Counted from the first letter of the stretch, positions 11,600 to 23,075 are shown. The stretch: 64,000 nt of DNA from Ampullaceana balthica (GCA_944989445.1 CALYLW010000435.1:370132-434131); one strand, 5' to 3'. Numbers and translations are program-made. The notes: generated from the letters alone by a model not told the origin.

Positions 11600-12255
11600 A
11601 CGGTTTTTCTTATTCAATGTCCAGCCCAGCCATATTGTAGCCTTAGAAAGGTCAAATGTCAAATTCAATCAGACAAAACGTAAACACTGGCTAGGCGTGA
11701 ATACTCCATCTACCAAAAAGTACTGTTATATAATTACACTACATTCAGACATCTGTACGGGGATGGATGCAGACGTTCAGAAGAAATTATGAGTTAAATT
11801 CATGAACAAATCTAAACATTCTCGCCCGAATCACGTACATGGTGCTATTTATTTGAAATATAATGTTTTATCATTTCATTCGTATCTCGCCCCGATTTCT
11901 TACTCCCGGACCACAGAAATCAACCTTTTCGCCCCACCCCACCCACCTTACCCCTCCTTTTCATTGCAGGGCTGCCCCGGGTGGTCCTGATATTCCATAC
12001 CAGTGGACGAATGCCCAAACCTGTGTCAATCGTGAAAAGGTGCTGGCTTAGATTAGACAAACATTCCACGGGAGGGTCCGATCACTGGTCAATAGTGGTC
12101 AGTGGGAGGAGATCACGGGTCAGGTTTCCATCTATTCATATTTGTGGACCAAAGCTCTGCGGTCAGCGAGGAAACCGCCGACAAGAAACACATCATTTTT
12201 CATATCGTGGCAGCGCATCTTCTGTTTGTTGCCGCAAGTTTAACTGAATTTTCAC
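11600..12255. other. Unassigned spacer
   Basis: About 650 bp between two arrays. Short overlapping frames of 62-88 codons show nothing recognisable. Confidence 0.4.
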
Positions 12256-13072
12256 CCAGCTCAGTGGTAACGCTAGGTCCTAGGTCCTCGTCCCATAGCT
12301 CAGTGGTAACGCTAGGTCCTCGTCTCATAGCTCAGTGGTAACGCTAGGTCCTCGTCTCATATCTCAGTGGTAACGCTAGGTCCTAGGTCCTCGTCCCATA
12401 GCTCAGTGGTAACGCTAGGTCCTAGGTCCTCGTCTCATAGCTCAGTGGTAACGCTAGGTCCTAGGTCCTCGTCCCATAGCTCAGTGGTAACGCTAGGTCC
12501 TAGGTCCTCGTCTCATAGCTCAGTGGTAACGCTAGGTCCTAGGTCCTCGTCTCATAGCTCAGTGGTAACGCTAGGTCCTAGGTCCTCGTCCCATAGCTCA
12601 GTGGTAACGCTAGGTCCTAGGTCCTCGTCTCATAGCTCAGTGGTAACGCTAGGTCCTAGGTCCTCGTCTCATAGCTCAGTGGTAACGCTAGGTCCTCGTC
12701 TCATATCTCAGTGGTAACGCTAGGTCCTAGGTCCTCGTCTCATATCTCAGTGGTAACGCTAGGTCCTCGTCCCATAGCTCAGTGGTAACGCTAGGTCCTA
12801 GGTCCTCGTCTCATAGCTCAGTGGTAACGCTAGGTCCTCGTCTCATAGCTCAGTGGTAACGCTAGGTCCTAGGTCCTCGTCCCATAGCTCAGTGGTAACG
12901 CTAGGTCCTCGTCTCATAGCTCAGTGGTAACGCTAGGTCCTAGGTCCTCGTCCCATAGCTCAGTGGTAACGCTAGGTCCTCGTCCCATAGCTCAGTGGTA
13001 ACGCTAGGTCCTCGTCTCATAGCTCAGTGGTAACTCTAGGTCCTCGTCTCATAGCTCAGTGGTAATTCTGGG
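12256..13072. repeat. 39/32-bp minisatellite whose unit contains a Pol III A-box-like word
   Basis: About 22 units. The short unit is 32 bp and the long unit 39 bp; they differ by one extra TAGGTCC heptamer. Each unit contains TAGCTCAGTGG, which matches the Pol III A-box consensus TRGYNNARNNG (the tRNA D-arm). No B box (GGTTCGANTCC) is seen, so the units are not complete tRNA genes. The 116-codon plus-strand open frame here is a by-product of the 39-bp period. Confidence 0.95.
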
Positions 13073-13099
13073 TCCTATTGTCATAAATCCGAGGTAAAT

Positions 13100-14151
13100 A
13101 TGGGTATATTTAGTAGTTTGTAGTAGGTCCTAATATTGTAGCTCAATTCTTGTAGTAGGTCCTAATATTGTAGCTCAATTCTCGTAGTAGGTCCTAATAT
13201 TGTAACTCAATTCTTTTAGTAGGTCCTAATATTGTAACTCAATTCTTTTAGTAGGTCCTAATATTGTAGCTCAATTCTTGTAGTAGGTCCTAATATTGTA
13301 GCTCAATTCTTGTAGTAGGTCCTAATATTGTAGGTCAATTGTTGTAGTAGGTCCTAATATTGTAGCTCAATTCTTGTAGTAGGTCATAATATTGTAGCTC
13401 AATTGTTGTAGTAGGTGATAATGTTATAGCTCAATTCTTAATAATAATAATAATTTATATAGCGCTGTATCCCAGTAAGGAACCGGGCTCACGGCGCTTT
13501 ACATGGAGATCATAACATACATATAATAATTAAATAACCATTCATACCATAATAACAACATACAGGACAGTACATTACACATAAGCTACGTTAATCATTA
13601 AAAGAAATGTTGTTTCATTAATTTTGTAAATACATTTTGAAAAGATGCATCTTAAGTGCAGTCTTGAAGGACTTAGTAGTTCGAATACTACGGATGTGTA
13701 ATGGTAGAGAATTCCATTGCTTGGCTGCACAAAAGGAGAATGACCTTTCGGCAAAAGTTTTAGTTCGTGTCTTAGGAACACAGAGAATACGTGTGTCTGC
13801 AGAAGAGCGTAGCTGACGACTGGGTGAGTAGACCGACAGAAGTTCAGTAAGATAGAAAGGAGATGAATCAGAAAAGAAGTTGTGACAGAGAACAGCCAGT
13901 TTGTAATCAGTTCGAGCTTGTTTAGGTAGCCAATGAAGTGAGTAAAGTAGTAGGTCCTAATATTGGAGCTCAATTCTTGTAGTAGGTGATAATATTGTAG
14001 CTCAATGCTTGTAATAGGTCCTAATAGTGGAGCTCAATTCTTGTAATAGGTCCTAATATTGGAGCTCAATTCTATTAGTAGGTGATAATATTGTAGGTCA
14101 ATTGTTGTAGTAGGTCCTAATATTGTAGCTCAATTCTTGTAGTAGGTCATA
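13100..14151. repeat. 32-bp minisatellite, related to the preceding array and split by an insertion
   Basis: The unit contains TAGTAGGTCCTAATATTG and TAGCTCAATTCTTG, 32 bp in all. It runs 13100-13440 and resumes at 13944-14151, separated by the element at 13441-13943. The words TAGCTCA and TAGGTCCT occur with the same 10-bp spacing as in the neighbouring 39/32-bp array, so the two arrays are probably diverged relatives. Confidence 0.9.
13441..13943. mobile_element. 503-bp TATATAGCGC/GCGCTTTACA repeat inserted in the minisatellite
   Basis: The insert opens with an (AAT)n run, then TTATATAGCGCTGTATCC and CGGCGCTTTACATGG. It continues through sequence ending ...GCCAATGAAGTGAGTAAA, where the array resumes in phase. 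Repeats with the TATATAGCGC...GCGCTTTACA head are, from general knowledge, found in many marine invertebrates. The minus-strand frame 13575-13973 is not convincing as a gene. I cannot assign a transposon class. Confidence 0.6.
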
Positions 14152-14453
14152 ATGTCATTGACCCACGCCATGACACTTTCATGCTTCATCGTATAGACTT
14201 TGTTCGCAAAGATATTTTTGTGTCATTATGTTATTAATGATTATTATGATTGTATTTGTCTTTACTTTCCTATCTATTTTTGGTTGTTTGTAATTAAAAT
14301 ATTTTCTTACCCATTCTAAAGTTAGCTTGCGAGTACAGCGACTTAAAAATGTATTTTTTACATAAAGTTGATAAAAAAACAAAATGTCCAACATGTAAAA
14401 GTGAAGTTCGTGTTTCATACTTGTGAAAACAATCCGTTTCCCTGGTAAGGGGT

Positions 14454-15155
14454 ATGTACTTTCGATTGAATCAATTAAAAATTTTACGGTGCATGAATGG
14501 ACGCGATCCCAACACAGTGTCGACTACTCATGAAAACAGCCGGGTGTATCTGCTTCATAACCAAAAACAAGCCATCAAATGGCTGACCCTCGGACGGCAG
14601 GTCGAAAGAAAATGTCGAGTGAAGTGGGCACTTAACTGGATGAAGTGTGGCCATAGCAATAGAACATGTGTTCATGCAGGGATAAAATCAACCAGTTTTT
14701 ATAAAATGCACCTTCTGTTTTATGGCCAGCGGTTTTCTCTCGTACAGCCCAACGCAGCCAGGGCAACACTGAATCCTGTTTTACAACCGTGGCGAGAAGA
14801 ATCCCAAAATGGCGCCCTCGCCACAACCCCTTGTATAGTCGTCTTCCGCCATCGTTGCTTGCAGCAAAAGGGAGGTACTCGGATTTCTCTCCCTTATTGT
14901 AATCTCTATTATCACTCTGGACAAAACCTCGTCTTATCTCCCTTCGCGAAGGTCAACAGAAGCAAAGGGGAGATTATTCTATCTCCGCGAGAAGCCAGTG
15001 TTCAAAGCCGGGCATCAGTTACCGCCCGTGTGTATGTGACAAAAGAATCAGGTGTTGGAATGGAGAATCTGTGCTGCGACAAAAGCAACGACGTCTCTTT
15101 TAATTCCACCGTCTCTCTATTTTCCGATGGAAACGAAATAAATTATACACGCTGA
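14454..15155 (+). other. Longest non-repetitive ORF (233 codons), function unknown
   Basis: An uninterrupted plus-strand frame from an ATG at 14454 to a stop at 15155 in a part of moderate GC content (14.4-15.5 kb). The translation is basic, has no recognisable domain, signal peptide or membrane segment, and shows mixed composition with several Cys and many Ser/Arg. Shorter frames overlap it on the minus strand (14484-14675, 14632-14826) and a further plus-strand frame (15179-15562, 127 codons) follows. This could be an exon, a spliced noncoding RNA, or chance. I favour chance or old repeat and give it as an ORF only. Confidence 0.2.
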
Positions 15156-15589
15156 AGTAGTCGCAAGTCGCGGTCTGAATGGTGTGGTTGTCCCATCTCC
15201 AATGCGAATGTTTAAGCCGTAAAAAGAGCGAGACATACCGCAAAGAGCCCCGGTCGAGGGAGAAAACGGCCCCAGACAATGCCAGCGTCTCACCTCCCCC
15301 CGAAATGGACGGGCCGGACAATTGCGGTCAGCGGATCCCTTGGGTCGTGGTCAAGCTTGCGGTGAATGGGTTGATTGAGTCCAACTTGATCTGGTCATGG
15401 CTTGTAGCCCATCACAAACACGGGCCGCCATCTTGGGCCTCCAGCAGTTCTTTCCGGGTAATGAGACAAGTTTTGTATTTGAAGGTCATGTTTAATCAGA
15501 CGAACGCTGGTACATATTCTCGTAAGCCCGAAACAGTCTGGCACACTATATCCCTTCAGTGACGTATTGGTACCAAAATAAACATAGCT

Positions 15590-15690
15590 ATGGTCTGAAT
15601 GCAAAGCTGATATGCAAGAACCATGTGAACCATGGATAAGCGTAAGAGTCAATAATCTTATGTATAGAAAGAGCGTCTGCAATATGTAAG
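15590..15690 (+). pseudogene. Non-LTR retrotransposon 3' coding scrap
   Basis: One plus-strand frame here reads E-P-W-I-S-V-R-V-N-N-L-M-Y-R-K-S-V-C-N-M-stop. The pattern W-I-x4-N-x-L-(L/M)-Y-x-(R/K)-x-V-C-N matches the scraps at about 42110-42185 (IN-SLLYRRNVCNRC) and 36560-36620. These look like the extreme C-terminus of one reverse transcriptase family left behind by 5' truncation. Confidence 0.4.
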
Positions 15691-15744
15691 TTAAGACTAG
15701 AGAAATGACGTCAAAGACTAAGAAAACAAAGTCAGCATAATAAT

Positions 15745-16253
15745 AAGAAAAACCCGTAAAAAACCAAGTTTTTGACTATAAATCCTTTATGTACGAGAAG
15801 TAATTAAAAGAATGTTCATTATAATACGCAGCGCCAGACCATCCAGAAATACAAAATTGCAGTTGTGTCGTAAAACATGTTTAATATAATGCGTACCGAT
15901 CAGGAATATGTTTATAAAAAGAGCTGTCAATAAAATACGCACCTTATTGCGCGACAGAAAGGTTGTTCAATATAATACGCACCGTGACGCTCTATCTCAA
16001 AAAATAGCATGATACATAGGAATAAATAAAATAATCTAAAAAATCAATAATTTAATTACGGTACATGCGATCGATCTGAAATTTTGATACATTTTTTTTA
16101 TCATCGGTACGAAACTGCCTGCAAAATTTCAGCTCGCTATCTTGCGAGCAAGTGGGTTAAAAATCGATCAAAAGTTTTGGCGACAAGCAAGCAAGGTCGG
16201 TCGGTCGGTCGGCCGCAGACACCACGAGTTAATATAAAGGATTTAAAAATGTT
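15745..16253 (-). repeat. ~510-bp dispersed repeat, same family as the tandem units at 23.5-24.8 kb
   Basis: Read on the minus strand it starts AAATCCTTTATATTAACTCG, contains GAGCTGAAATTTTGCA, ATTTCAGATCGATCG and GTACCGTAATTAAATT, and ends AAGGATTTATAGTCAAAAAC. The same landmarks in the same order define the units at 23466-23990 and 23995-24520. A (GGTC)n microsatellite lies at about 16191-16211 inside it. No coding capacity; class unknown. Confidence 0.7.
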
Positions 16254-17599
16254 TTAAACTTAAAAGTAAAGCGTGATCGCTTTTTGGGGACTCGACAACA
16301 TCAAACCTTGAAATAGTGGTACCGTTTCGGGCAAACTTTGAGGACCTTTATAGAAACAAACCAAAGATAATTGTGTCGGATCCATTTAGTTTGACCGCTC
16401 TGTGCCAACTGCTGGCCCAACTGACTTCTGTCAACTCCAGCAGGGAGACAACAGCGGGTGTCGGTTTAACATGCAAATCAAATTTATCCCCGCTGAAACG
16501 GTGTGGAAAATGAGGGGAACTAACTTTTGTGCCGCGACAAAAGGGGAGACAACGGTGGCCGGAATCGAAGACCAAAACAAAACAAAACAAAAAAATCCTT
16601 TGAAAGCGTTGTCTAACTGAGATGACATCTCGCAATGTGACGTCGAGTGGTCTTTACGTCATGAAAATATTTCAGTCACAAAAATGTGACTCGCAAGATT
16701 TAGAGAACAAAGAATCGCGCAGACTGGAACCTTTCAGAGCCCTAAGTTGGGAACTGTCGCCATCACCTCCTTCCTTACCCCCGGCCAATGTTAAGCGTAA
16801 CAATGTCTTAGCGTTTCACAACTAGCCTTAAAAAAAAAGGTCCCCTTCACGCGGAATCAAGGGAAGGCGACGGAAAATTTAATTGTTTGGATTGTTGTCG
16901 AGTTTCCTCCCCTTGTTCAGGCAGACGTGTCATTCTATTACTGCCGAGGGGGCGTTCCTATGATTGCAAATGTGCACCTAATGGGCCCGCCCCTCCCCGG
17001 GCCATCCTGGACAATTAAACGTACTACCGGGCGTCCCGAGTGCCACCAAATTGAATTACGCCGTGAAAAACGTTTTATTTTGGCCAGTTTAAACGCGCGA
17101 TTCAATTGGAGCGAGCATTTATTTGTATTCCAAATTGTATAATCGTCTGGGAAACTTCCCCTGTTCGGACAAGGCCCTTTACTCTCCTCAATTATTCGCA
17201 AGATAAGTCGATAATGAGTTGTTGTCCCTGACAGGACGTGCTCGGATTGGAAATGTTATTGTTTTAATACGTCCCTTAGCGGCGACTCCCAAGAATTGGG
17301 TTTTGGTCATTGGGCGAGTTAGTGGTATTCTGGGGGGGGGGTGGGGGATGAAGGTGGATGGTCAGCAGAGGTTCTTACTTTTTGCCGCGAGGGGCTGATC
17401 ATCAGAGGTTCCAATTTATAGACGTTAGGGACTGCTCCGAAAAAACAGATTTAATTTGATACATGTTAAGGATTGGTCTGCATAGAATGCGATAAATAGA
17501 TGCGGGAGAATGAAGATCAGAGGTTCCAAGAACGTAGTGGTCCACCAACTTTAAGCCTAATGGGCCAATGACTGACATATTTTTGTAAAACACATTCTC
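16254..17599. other. Unassigned DNA, several short ORFs
   Basis: About 1.3 kb, partly of higher GC content, with overlapping frames of 62-95 codons on both strands and no recognisable domain. A G-run lies near 17330-17345. Confidence 0.35.
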
Positions 17600-18150
17600 A
17601 TTGTGATGACGTTCAGAGATGGAGAACCTCCATCACTTCCATCAACTTGCGGTGACAGAAAGATTGCCAACAAACACCAGTCGTCTCATCCTATACGGCC
17701 TTTACCGTACATCCCCCAGAAACCAAGTCTAATGGTGACAGAAAGATTGCCAACTAACACCAATCGTCTCATCCTATACGGCCTTTACCGTACATCCCCC
17801 AGAAACCAAGTCTAATGGTGACAGAAAGATTGCCAACTAACACCAATCGTCTCATCCTATACGGCCTTTACCGTACATCCCACAGAAAGCAATGTCTAAT
17901 GGTGACAGAAAGATTGCCAACTAACACCAGTCGTCTCATCCTATGCGGCCTTTACCGTATATCTCCCAGAAACCAAGTCTAATGGTGACAGAAAGATTGC
18001 CAACTAACACCAGTCGTCTCATCCTATACGGCATTTACCGTACATCCCCCAGAAACCAATGTCTAATGGTGACAGAAAGATTGCCAACTAACACGAGTCG
18101 TCTCATCCTATACGGCATTTACCGTACATGCCCCAGAAACCAATGTATAA
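17600..18150. repeat. 83/84-bp tandem repeat, about 6.5 units
   Basis: Each unit begins GGTGACAGAAAGATTGCCAA and includes GTCTCATCCTATACGGC and TTTACCGTACATCC. Unit starts fall at 17651, 17734, 17817, 17901, 17984 and 18068, giving a period of 83-84 bp. Divergence between units is low. The 342-codon frame starting at 17943 begins in this array. Confidence 0.95.
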
Positions 18151-18185
18151 CGACTCAATACATGACATGCCTTGGTTCTACAGTG

Positions 18186-18780
18186 GCTTCATTACTTACC
18201 TTTCGCTGTGTCTTCCCAAACTGTGGGACAAGACTTACCTTTCGCTGTGTCTTCCCAAACTTTGGGACAAGACTTACCTTTCGCTGTGTCTTCCCAAACT
18301 GTGGGACAAGACTTACCTTTCACTGTGTCTTCCCAAACTGTGGGACAAGACTTACCTTTCGCTGTGTCTTCCCAAACTGTGGGACAAGACTTACCTTTCA
18401 CTGTGTCTTCCCAAACTGTGGGACAAGACTTACCTTTCACTGTGTCTTCCCAAACTGTGGGACAAGACTTACCTTTCGCTGTGTCTTCCCAAACTGTGGG
18501 ACAAGACTTACCTTTCACTGTGTCTTCCAAAACTGTGGGACAAGACTTACTTTTCGCTGTGTCTTCCCAAACTGTGGGACAAGACTTACTTTTCACTGTG
18601 TCTTCCCAAACTGTGGGACAAAACTTACTTTTCGCTGTGTCTTCCCAAACTGTGGGACAAGAATTACTTTTCGCTGTGTCTTCCCAAACTGTGGGACAAG
18701 ACTTACTTTTCGCTGTGTCTTCCCAAACTGTGGGACAAGACTTACCTTTCGCTGTGTCTTCCCAATCTGTGAGACAAGAT
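18186..18780. repeat. 39-bp minisatellite, about 15 units, open in several frames
   Basis: The unit is TTACCTTTCGCTGTGTCTTC plus CCAAACTGTGGGACAAGAC (39 bp). Being 13 codons long, it keeps three plus-strand frames and at least two minus-strand frames open. One frame, running on from 17943 to 18971, encodes 342 residues with the 13-residue repeat LTFRCVFPNCGTR. Variation (GCT/ACT, CC/CT in the second half) is mostly single substitutions. Nothing marks the frame as translated; indels are absent in the array, but so are they in arrays generally when young. Confidence 0.95.
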
Positions 18781-18796
18781 TTTTCATAAAAGCAAC

Positions 18797-18925
18797 AAAC
18801 TCAGCCCCGCTCCCCAACAAACTCAGCCCCCCACCAACAAACTCAGCCCCCCCCCCAACAAACTCAGCCCCCCACCAACAAACTCAGCCCCCCCACCAAC
18901 AAACTCAGCCCCTCAACAAACCCAG
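18797..18925. repeat. 18-20-bp minisatellite (CAACAAACTCAGCCCCCCAC)
   Basis: Seven or so units of variable length, differing in the length of the C-run. It follows the 39-bp array by about 15 bp. Confidence 0.85.
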
Positions 18926-19759
18926 TCCAACGCCACGGCTTAGAAGAGTTCAGATTTCACAAACATTTTAAAATGGCCACGATCTGGCGAGATGGGAGGC
19001 AAAGGGGGTATGTGGTGGGGGGGGGGTATTGTGTTCAGGCCCAGATCTGTAGATAGTTCGACACACACAAAATGCCGCCCCTATTAGAGGACAAATGAAT
19101 AAAAGCGGTCAGGTTTTAGAGTCAGTCCATCAAAAGACCAACAAAAGTCAACGGGAAACTCCGATCACGCGTGGAAGCGCACTTCACAAACTCGGAGCCG
19201 GCGACTTCTTTTGTGTCGCGAGATTTTCACGAGCGCTCTGAGGGGATCATGGGTAGATCCGCAAGGACGATAAGATTTGAAGGTCCGGGGATCGAATCCG
19301 AGGGAGGAGAATGGACGAGTGTGAGGGCGAAACACTCCCAGAAGGTTTCGTTTCATGGTATCGTGTTTGATTGTCGAGCTAATGTGCGGCCTCTGAGCGC
19401 CTCTTGCTTTGTGTCGAGTTCCGTTGTTGTTCTCTGTGAAAGGGGAGGCTACTCTAGAACGGTAAAACTCAAATTAAACAGGGAATTAACGAGAAACTGC
19501 ACAAGAGAATCTGATATGAATGTATGTCCTGGAGTGCAAGAGACGCCATGTGCTGCACACAAAAATTAAAAAAATAAATAAACTCCAATAAAAAATATGG
19601 AGTTTTCTGGTGAAATACGGGTGTCTTTTGTTGGCTGTATAAATGTTAGCCCCAGTGCAACATTTCTCTTTGTTACATCCCGTAGAACGTGGAGGATTGG
19701 TTTCTATTTGCTAACAAATGTTGTCTTTGGTTGAGATTGATTTCTCTGCCTCAAAAATT
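18926..19759. other. Unassigned spacer
   Basis: Holds a G-run at about 19015-19027 and a 132-codon plus-strand frame at 19171-19569, overlapped by a minus-strand frame. No domain recognised. The GC content of 19150-19500 is raised relative to the surroundings. Confidence 0.3.
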
Positions 19760-20215
19760 TTGGCTCTTGTAGAATATTGATTTCTGTTGGCTCCTGGGGA
19801 ATATTGCTTTCTGTTGGCTCTTGTAGAATATTGATTTCTGTTGGCTCCTGAGGAATATTGCTTTCTGTTTGCTCGTGAGGAATATTGCTTTCTGTTGGCT
19901 CTTGTAGAATATTGGTTTCTGTTGGCTCCTGAGGAATATTGGTTTCTATTGGCTCGAGAAGAATATTGCTTTCTGTTGGCTCTGGTAGAATATTGGTTTC
20001 TGTTGGCTCCTGAGGAATATTGGTTTCTATTGGCTCGAGAAGAATATTGCTTTCTGTTGTCTCCTGAGGACTATTGCTTTCTGTTGGCTCCTGAGAAATA
20101 TTGCTTTATGTTGCCTCTTGTGCAATATTGCTTTCTGTTGGCTCCTGATGAATATTGCTTTCTGTTGGCTCCTGAGGACTATTGCTTTGTGTTGGCTCCT
20201 GTGGAATATTTCATA
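19760..20215. repeat. 27-bp minisatellite, about 17 units
   Basis: The unit reads GGCTCCTGAGGAATATTGCT plus TTCTGTT (27 bp, 9 codons), with variants CTTGTAGAA, CGAGAAGAA and TGGTTTCT. The plus-strand frame 19841-20239 reads a 9-residue LLAPEEYCF-like repeat, best explained by the triplet period. Confidence 0.95.
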
Positions 20216-20842
20216 ATTCTCATTAAATGCTGGCTCTGAATAGAAAATTGTTTTCTCTTTAGTAAAAAAAAATGTTGTCTTTGCGTTTGATTTTTAAACA
20301 AATGTTTGCAATGAGCCATATTTTGGCTGCGACATTATAGTCTAGCGACAATTTGGCTCAGATGAAATGTGATTTCAGTTGGTTGTGACACGTAAGTTCA
20401 TTATGATCTAACAGTCCAAGGACAGCACCCAATACAAGACAGCCAGTTTCACAACACTAGACCACATGCGATGTCATAATGACAACGGTACATAACAATA
20501 TGGGCTGTCAATATGACAAAAGTACAAGACCACGTGAGCTGTCAGTTTAACTAGAGTGCGCGTGCATTACCCTACACGGCAAGCCAAAGTTATGCAAACA
20601 ATATCCACGACGGTCCTCAAAGTGTGATTTATGTAATGGTTTAAAGACTACTGCAGTGGTCGTTCATCATCGGTTCAGTCAACTTCTTATAAACTTTGAT
20701 GTCACAAAGGAATTTTTTCTTCAAATGCCCCTCATTACACATTTCTTAATGTAAAAATCATAGTTTTATTACATAACTGTAATTGCAGGGTAATGTTTAG
20801 CTGAAAAAATTAGCCATTAAATTAGAAAGAAATAATACAATT
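20216..20842. other. Unassigned AT-rich spacer
   Basis: About 630 bp without open frames or recognised repeats. Confidence 0.45.
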
Positions 20843-20879
20843 GCCTATATATGAACCATCCCGTTGACACGCAAGTGAA

Positions 20880-22100
20880 GTTGAGCCTTCTCGTCCATGA
20901 GGGGCATCAACCGATCATCGTCGCGTCTACGGTTCCTCCAAGGGCATAGGCCACCTACGAGAGACCTCTAGGCATCTCTATCCTGGACCAGCTTCTCCAG
21001 GATCTTCCATTCATGGCCAATTCTCTTGATGTCTGCCTCCAATTCTCGGCGCCAAGTGTTTCTTGGACGGCCTCTTTAGCGCTTACCCTGTGGGTTCCAT
21101 TTCAGGGCTTGCCTTGTTGTATTAGAAGCAGGTTTCTTAGTGTATGGCCAATCCACCTCCACCGCTTCTGGAGAATCTCTTCTTCCATGCGCTTCTGTTT
21201 TGTCAAATAGATACAATATTACTAGACTTCTCAAAAGCATTTGACAAAGTTCACCACCTTAGTTTACTTAAAAAACTTAACTACTTTGGAATCTCAGGTT
21301 CCTTACATCACTGGATCCAAGACTTCCTTTTGGGCAGGGAGCAAACTGTAATAATTAATGGATCTAAATCTGCACCAATAAAGGTTAATTCAGGAGTTCC
21401 ACAAGGAACTGTGCTAGGTCCCTTACTCTTTTTAATATATATAAATGATTTTCCCAACAACATCTCAACAGGAACAAAAGTTAGGTTGTTTGCTGATGAT
21501 TGTATAATCTATAGAACAATTAAATCAGAACAAGATAGCAACATTTTACAAAAAGACCTAGATGAATTGATAAAATGGGAAACTAACTGGAGTATGAGTT
21601 TCCACCCAGAAAATTGTCAACTGTTAAGAGTAACAAAGAAAAAGAAACAAATAAATTCAAAATATTTCATTCATGGAAAGGAACTGACCCAAACTAAAGA
21701 TGCAAAATACTTAGGAGTCATAATAAATGAGAAATTATCATGGAATCTTCATGTCAATGAAGTTATTAAAAAATCAAACAAAATCTTAGGCTTTATAAAA
21801 AGAAACCTTTACAAATGTAATAAAGATATAAAACTAAAATGGTGTCTCACTTTGGTGAGACCTGCACTAGAATATGCATCTTCTGTATGGGGCCCATCTA
21901 CCAAAGAAAACATTGATAAACTAGAACAAATCCAAAAAAGAGCTGCCAGATTCATATCTGCTGATTTTGTCCGGCCAGTGAATTCTGAAAATCCTCCTTA
22001 GACAATTGTTGATGAAGGATTGGATTCTGGTCAGGTTTACGGCCGTTGTTTTCCATTTCTCGGCTCCATATAGCAGCAACACAAGTGAAGACTGCCTACA
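20880..22100 (-). pseudogene. Antisense LINE reverse transcriptase C-terminus, split by a second LINE
   Basis: Read on the minus strand from 22100, the translation gives LLYGAEKWKTT, then INNCLRRIFRIHWPDKIS, is interrupted by the insert at 21205-21964, and resumes with KRWRWIGHTLRK, TRQALKWNPQGKR, RGRPRNTWRRELEADI and LVGGLCP, ending near 20880. This order (LLYGxExW, CLRRI...WPDxIS, RWxWIGHxLR, GRPxxTWRR) is the well-known C-terminal tail of a widespread animal LINE reverse transcriptase. At least one stop (in RWNPQGKR-stop-RGRP) and its 5' truncation make it dead. Nearly identical ~33-bp sequences (TATGAACCAT...CCGTTGACAC) lie just outside both ends. Confidence 0.85.
21205..21964 (+). mobile_element. 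Non-LTR retrotransposon reverse transcriptase fragment inserted in the antisense LINE
   Basis: The open frame 21144-22001 (285 codons) carries a reverse transcriptase fragment of about 230 residues. Residues 1-20 come from the flanking LINE. Motif A is LLDFSKAFDKV (catalytic Asp at residue 28), then SGVPQGTVLGPLLF (residues 83-96), the FADD catalytic box at 116-119, the thumb motif KYLGVIINEKLSW, and RPALEYASSVWGP. This order is typical of Jockey/CR1-like LINE reverse transcriptases. The finger N-terminus, endonuclease and 3' tail are all missing. The insert is flanked by TTTTGTC at 21198-21204 and 21965-21971. The frame is intact but cannot encode a working element. Confidence 0.9.
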
Positions 22101-22261
22101 TATGAACCATTCCGTTGACACACAAGTTACGATTTGACCAACATACACGTTTCATATCCTTGTACGCTGGGTTGTATTCAAACGAGAGAAATAATGAACA
22201 GATGATACAAACACATACACATCAGTGTCATACATTTTCTGTACTTGATTTTAAGAAGTGT

Positions 22262-23075
22262 ACCCACCCGCATCCGCTAGTCCCTCCATCTTGTTGCACG
22301 AGACATCCGCTAGTCCCTCCATCTTGTTGCACGATCTCTAGGCCGACTAGACATCCGCTAGTCCCTCCCTCTTGTTGCACGATCTCTAGGCCGACTAGAT
22401 ATCCGCTAGTCCCTCCCTCTTGTTGCACGATCTCTAGGCCGACTAGACATCCGCTAGTCCCTCCATCTTGTTGCACGATCTCTAGGCCGACTAGACATCC
22501 GCTAGTCCCTCCATCTTGTTGCATGATCTCTAGGCCGACTAGACATCCGCTAGTCCCTCCATCTTGTTGCACGATCTCTAGGCCGACTAGACATCCACTA
22601 GTCCCTCCATCTTGTTGCACGATCTCTAGGCCGACTAGACATCCGCTAGTCCCTCCATCTTGTTGCACGATCTCTAGGCCGACTAGACATCCGCTAGTCC
22701 CTCCATCTTGTTGCACGATCTCTAGGCCGACTAGACATCCGCTAGTCCCTCCATCTTGTTGCACGATCTCTAGGCCGACTAGACATCCGCTAGTCCCTCC
22801 ATCTTGTTGCACGATCTCTAGGCCGACTAGACATCCGCTAGTCCCTCCATCTTGTTGCACGATCTCTAGGCCGACTAGACATCCGCTAGTCCCTCCATCT
22901 TGTTGCACGATTTATAGGCCGACTAGACATCCGCTAGTCCCTCCATCTTGTCGCACGATTTATAGGCCGACTAGACATCCGCTAGTCCCTCCATCTTGTT
23001 GCACGATTTATAGGCCGACTAGACATCCGCTAGTCCCTCCATCTTGTTGCACGATCTCTAGGCCGACTAGACACT
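22262..23075. repeat. 48-bp minisatellite, about 17 units, open on both strands
   Basis: The unit is CCGCTAGTCCCTCCATCTTG, TTGCACGATCTCTAGGCCGA, CTAGACAT (48 bp, 16 codons). One plus-strand frame runs 320 codons (22115-23077, repeat HPLVPPSCCTISRPTR) and one minus-strand frame 226 codons (22228-22908). Units differ by single substitutions. The unit contains CTAG several times. I see no start context or domain supporting translation. Confidence 0.95.

Noticed and set aside
12256..13072. Tandem tRNA genes
   Set aside because: Only the D-arm/A-box word is present; there is no anticodon arm, T arm or B box in the unit.
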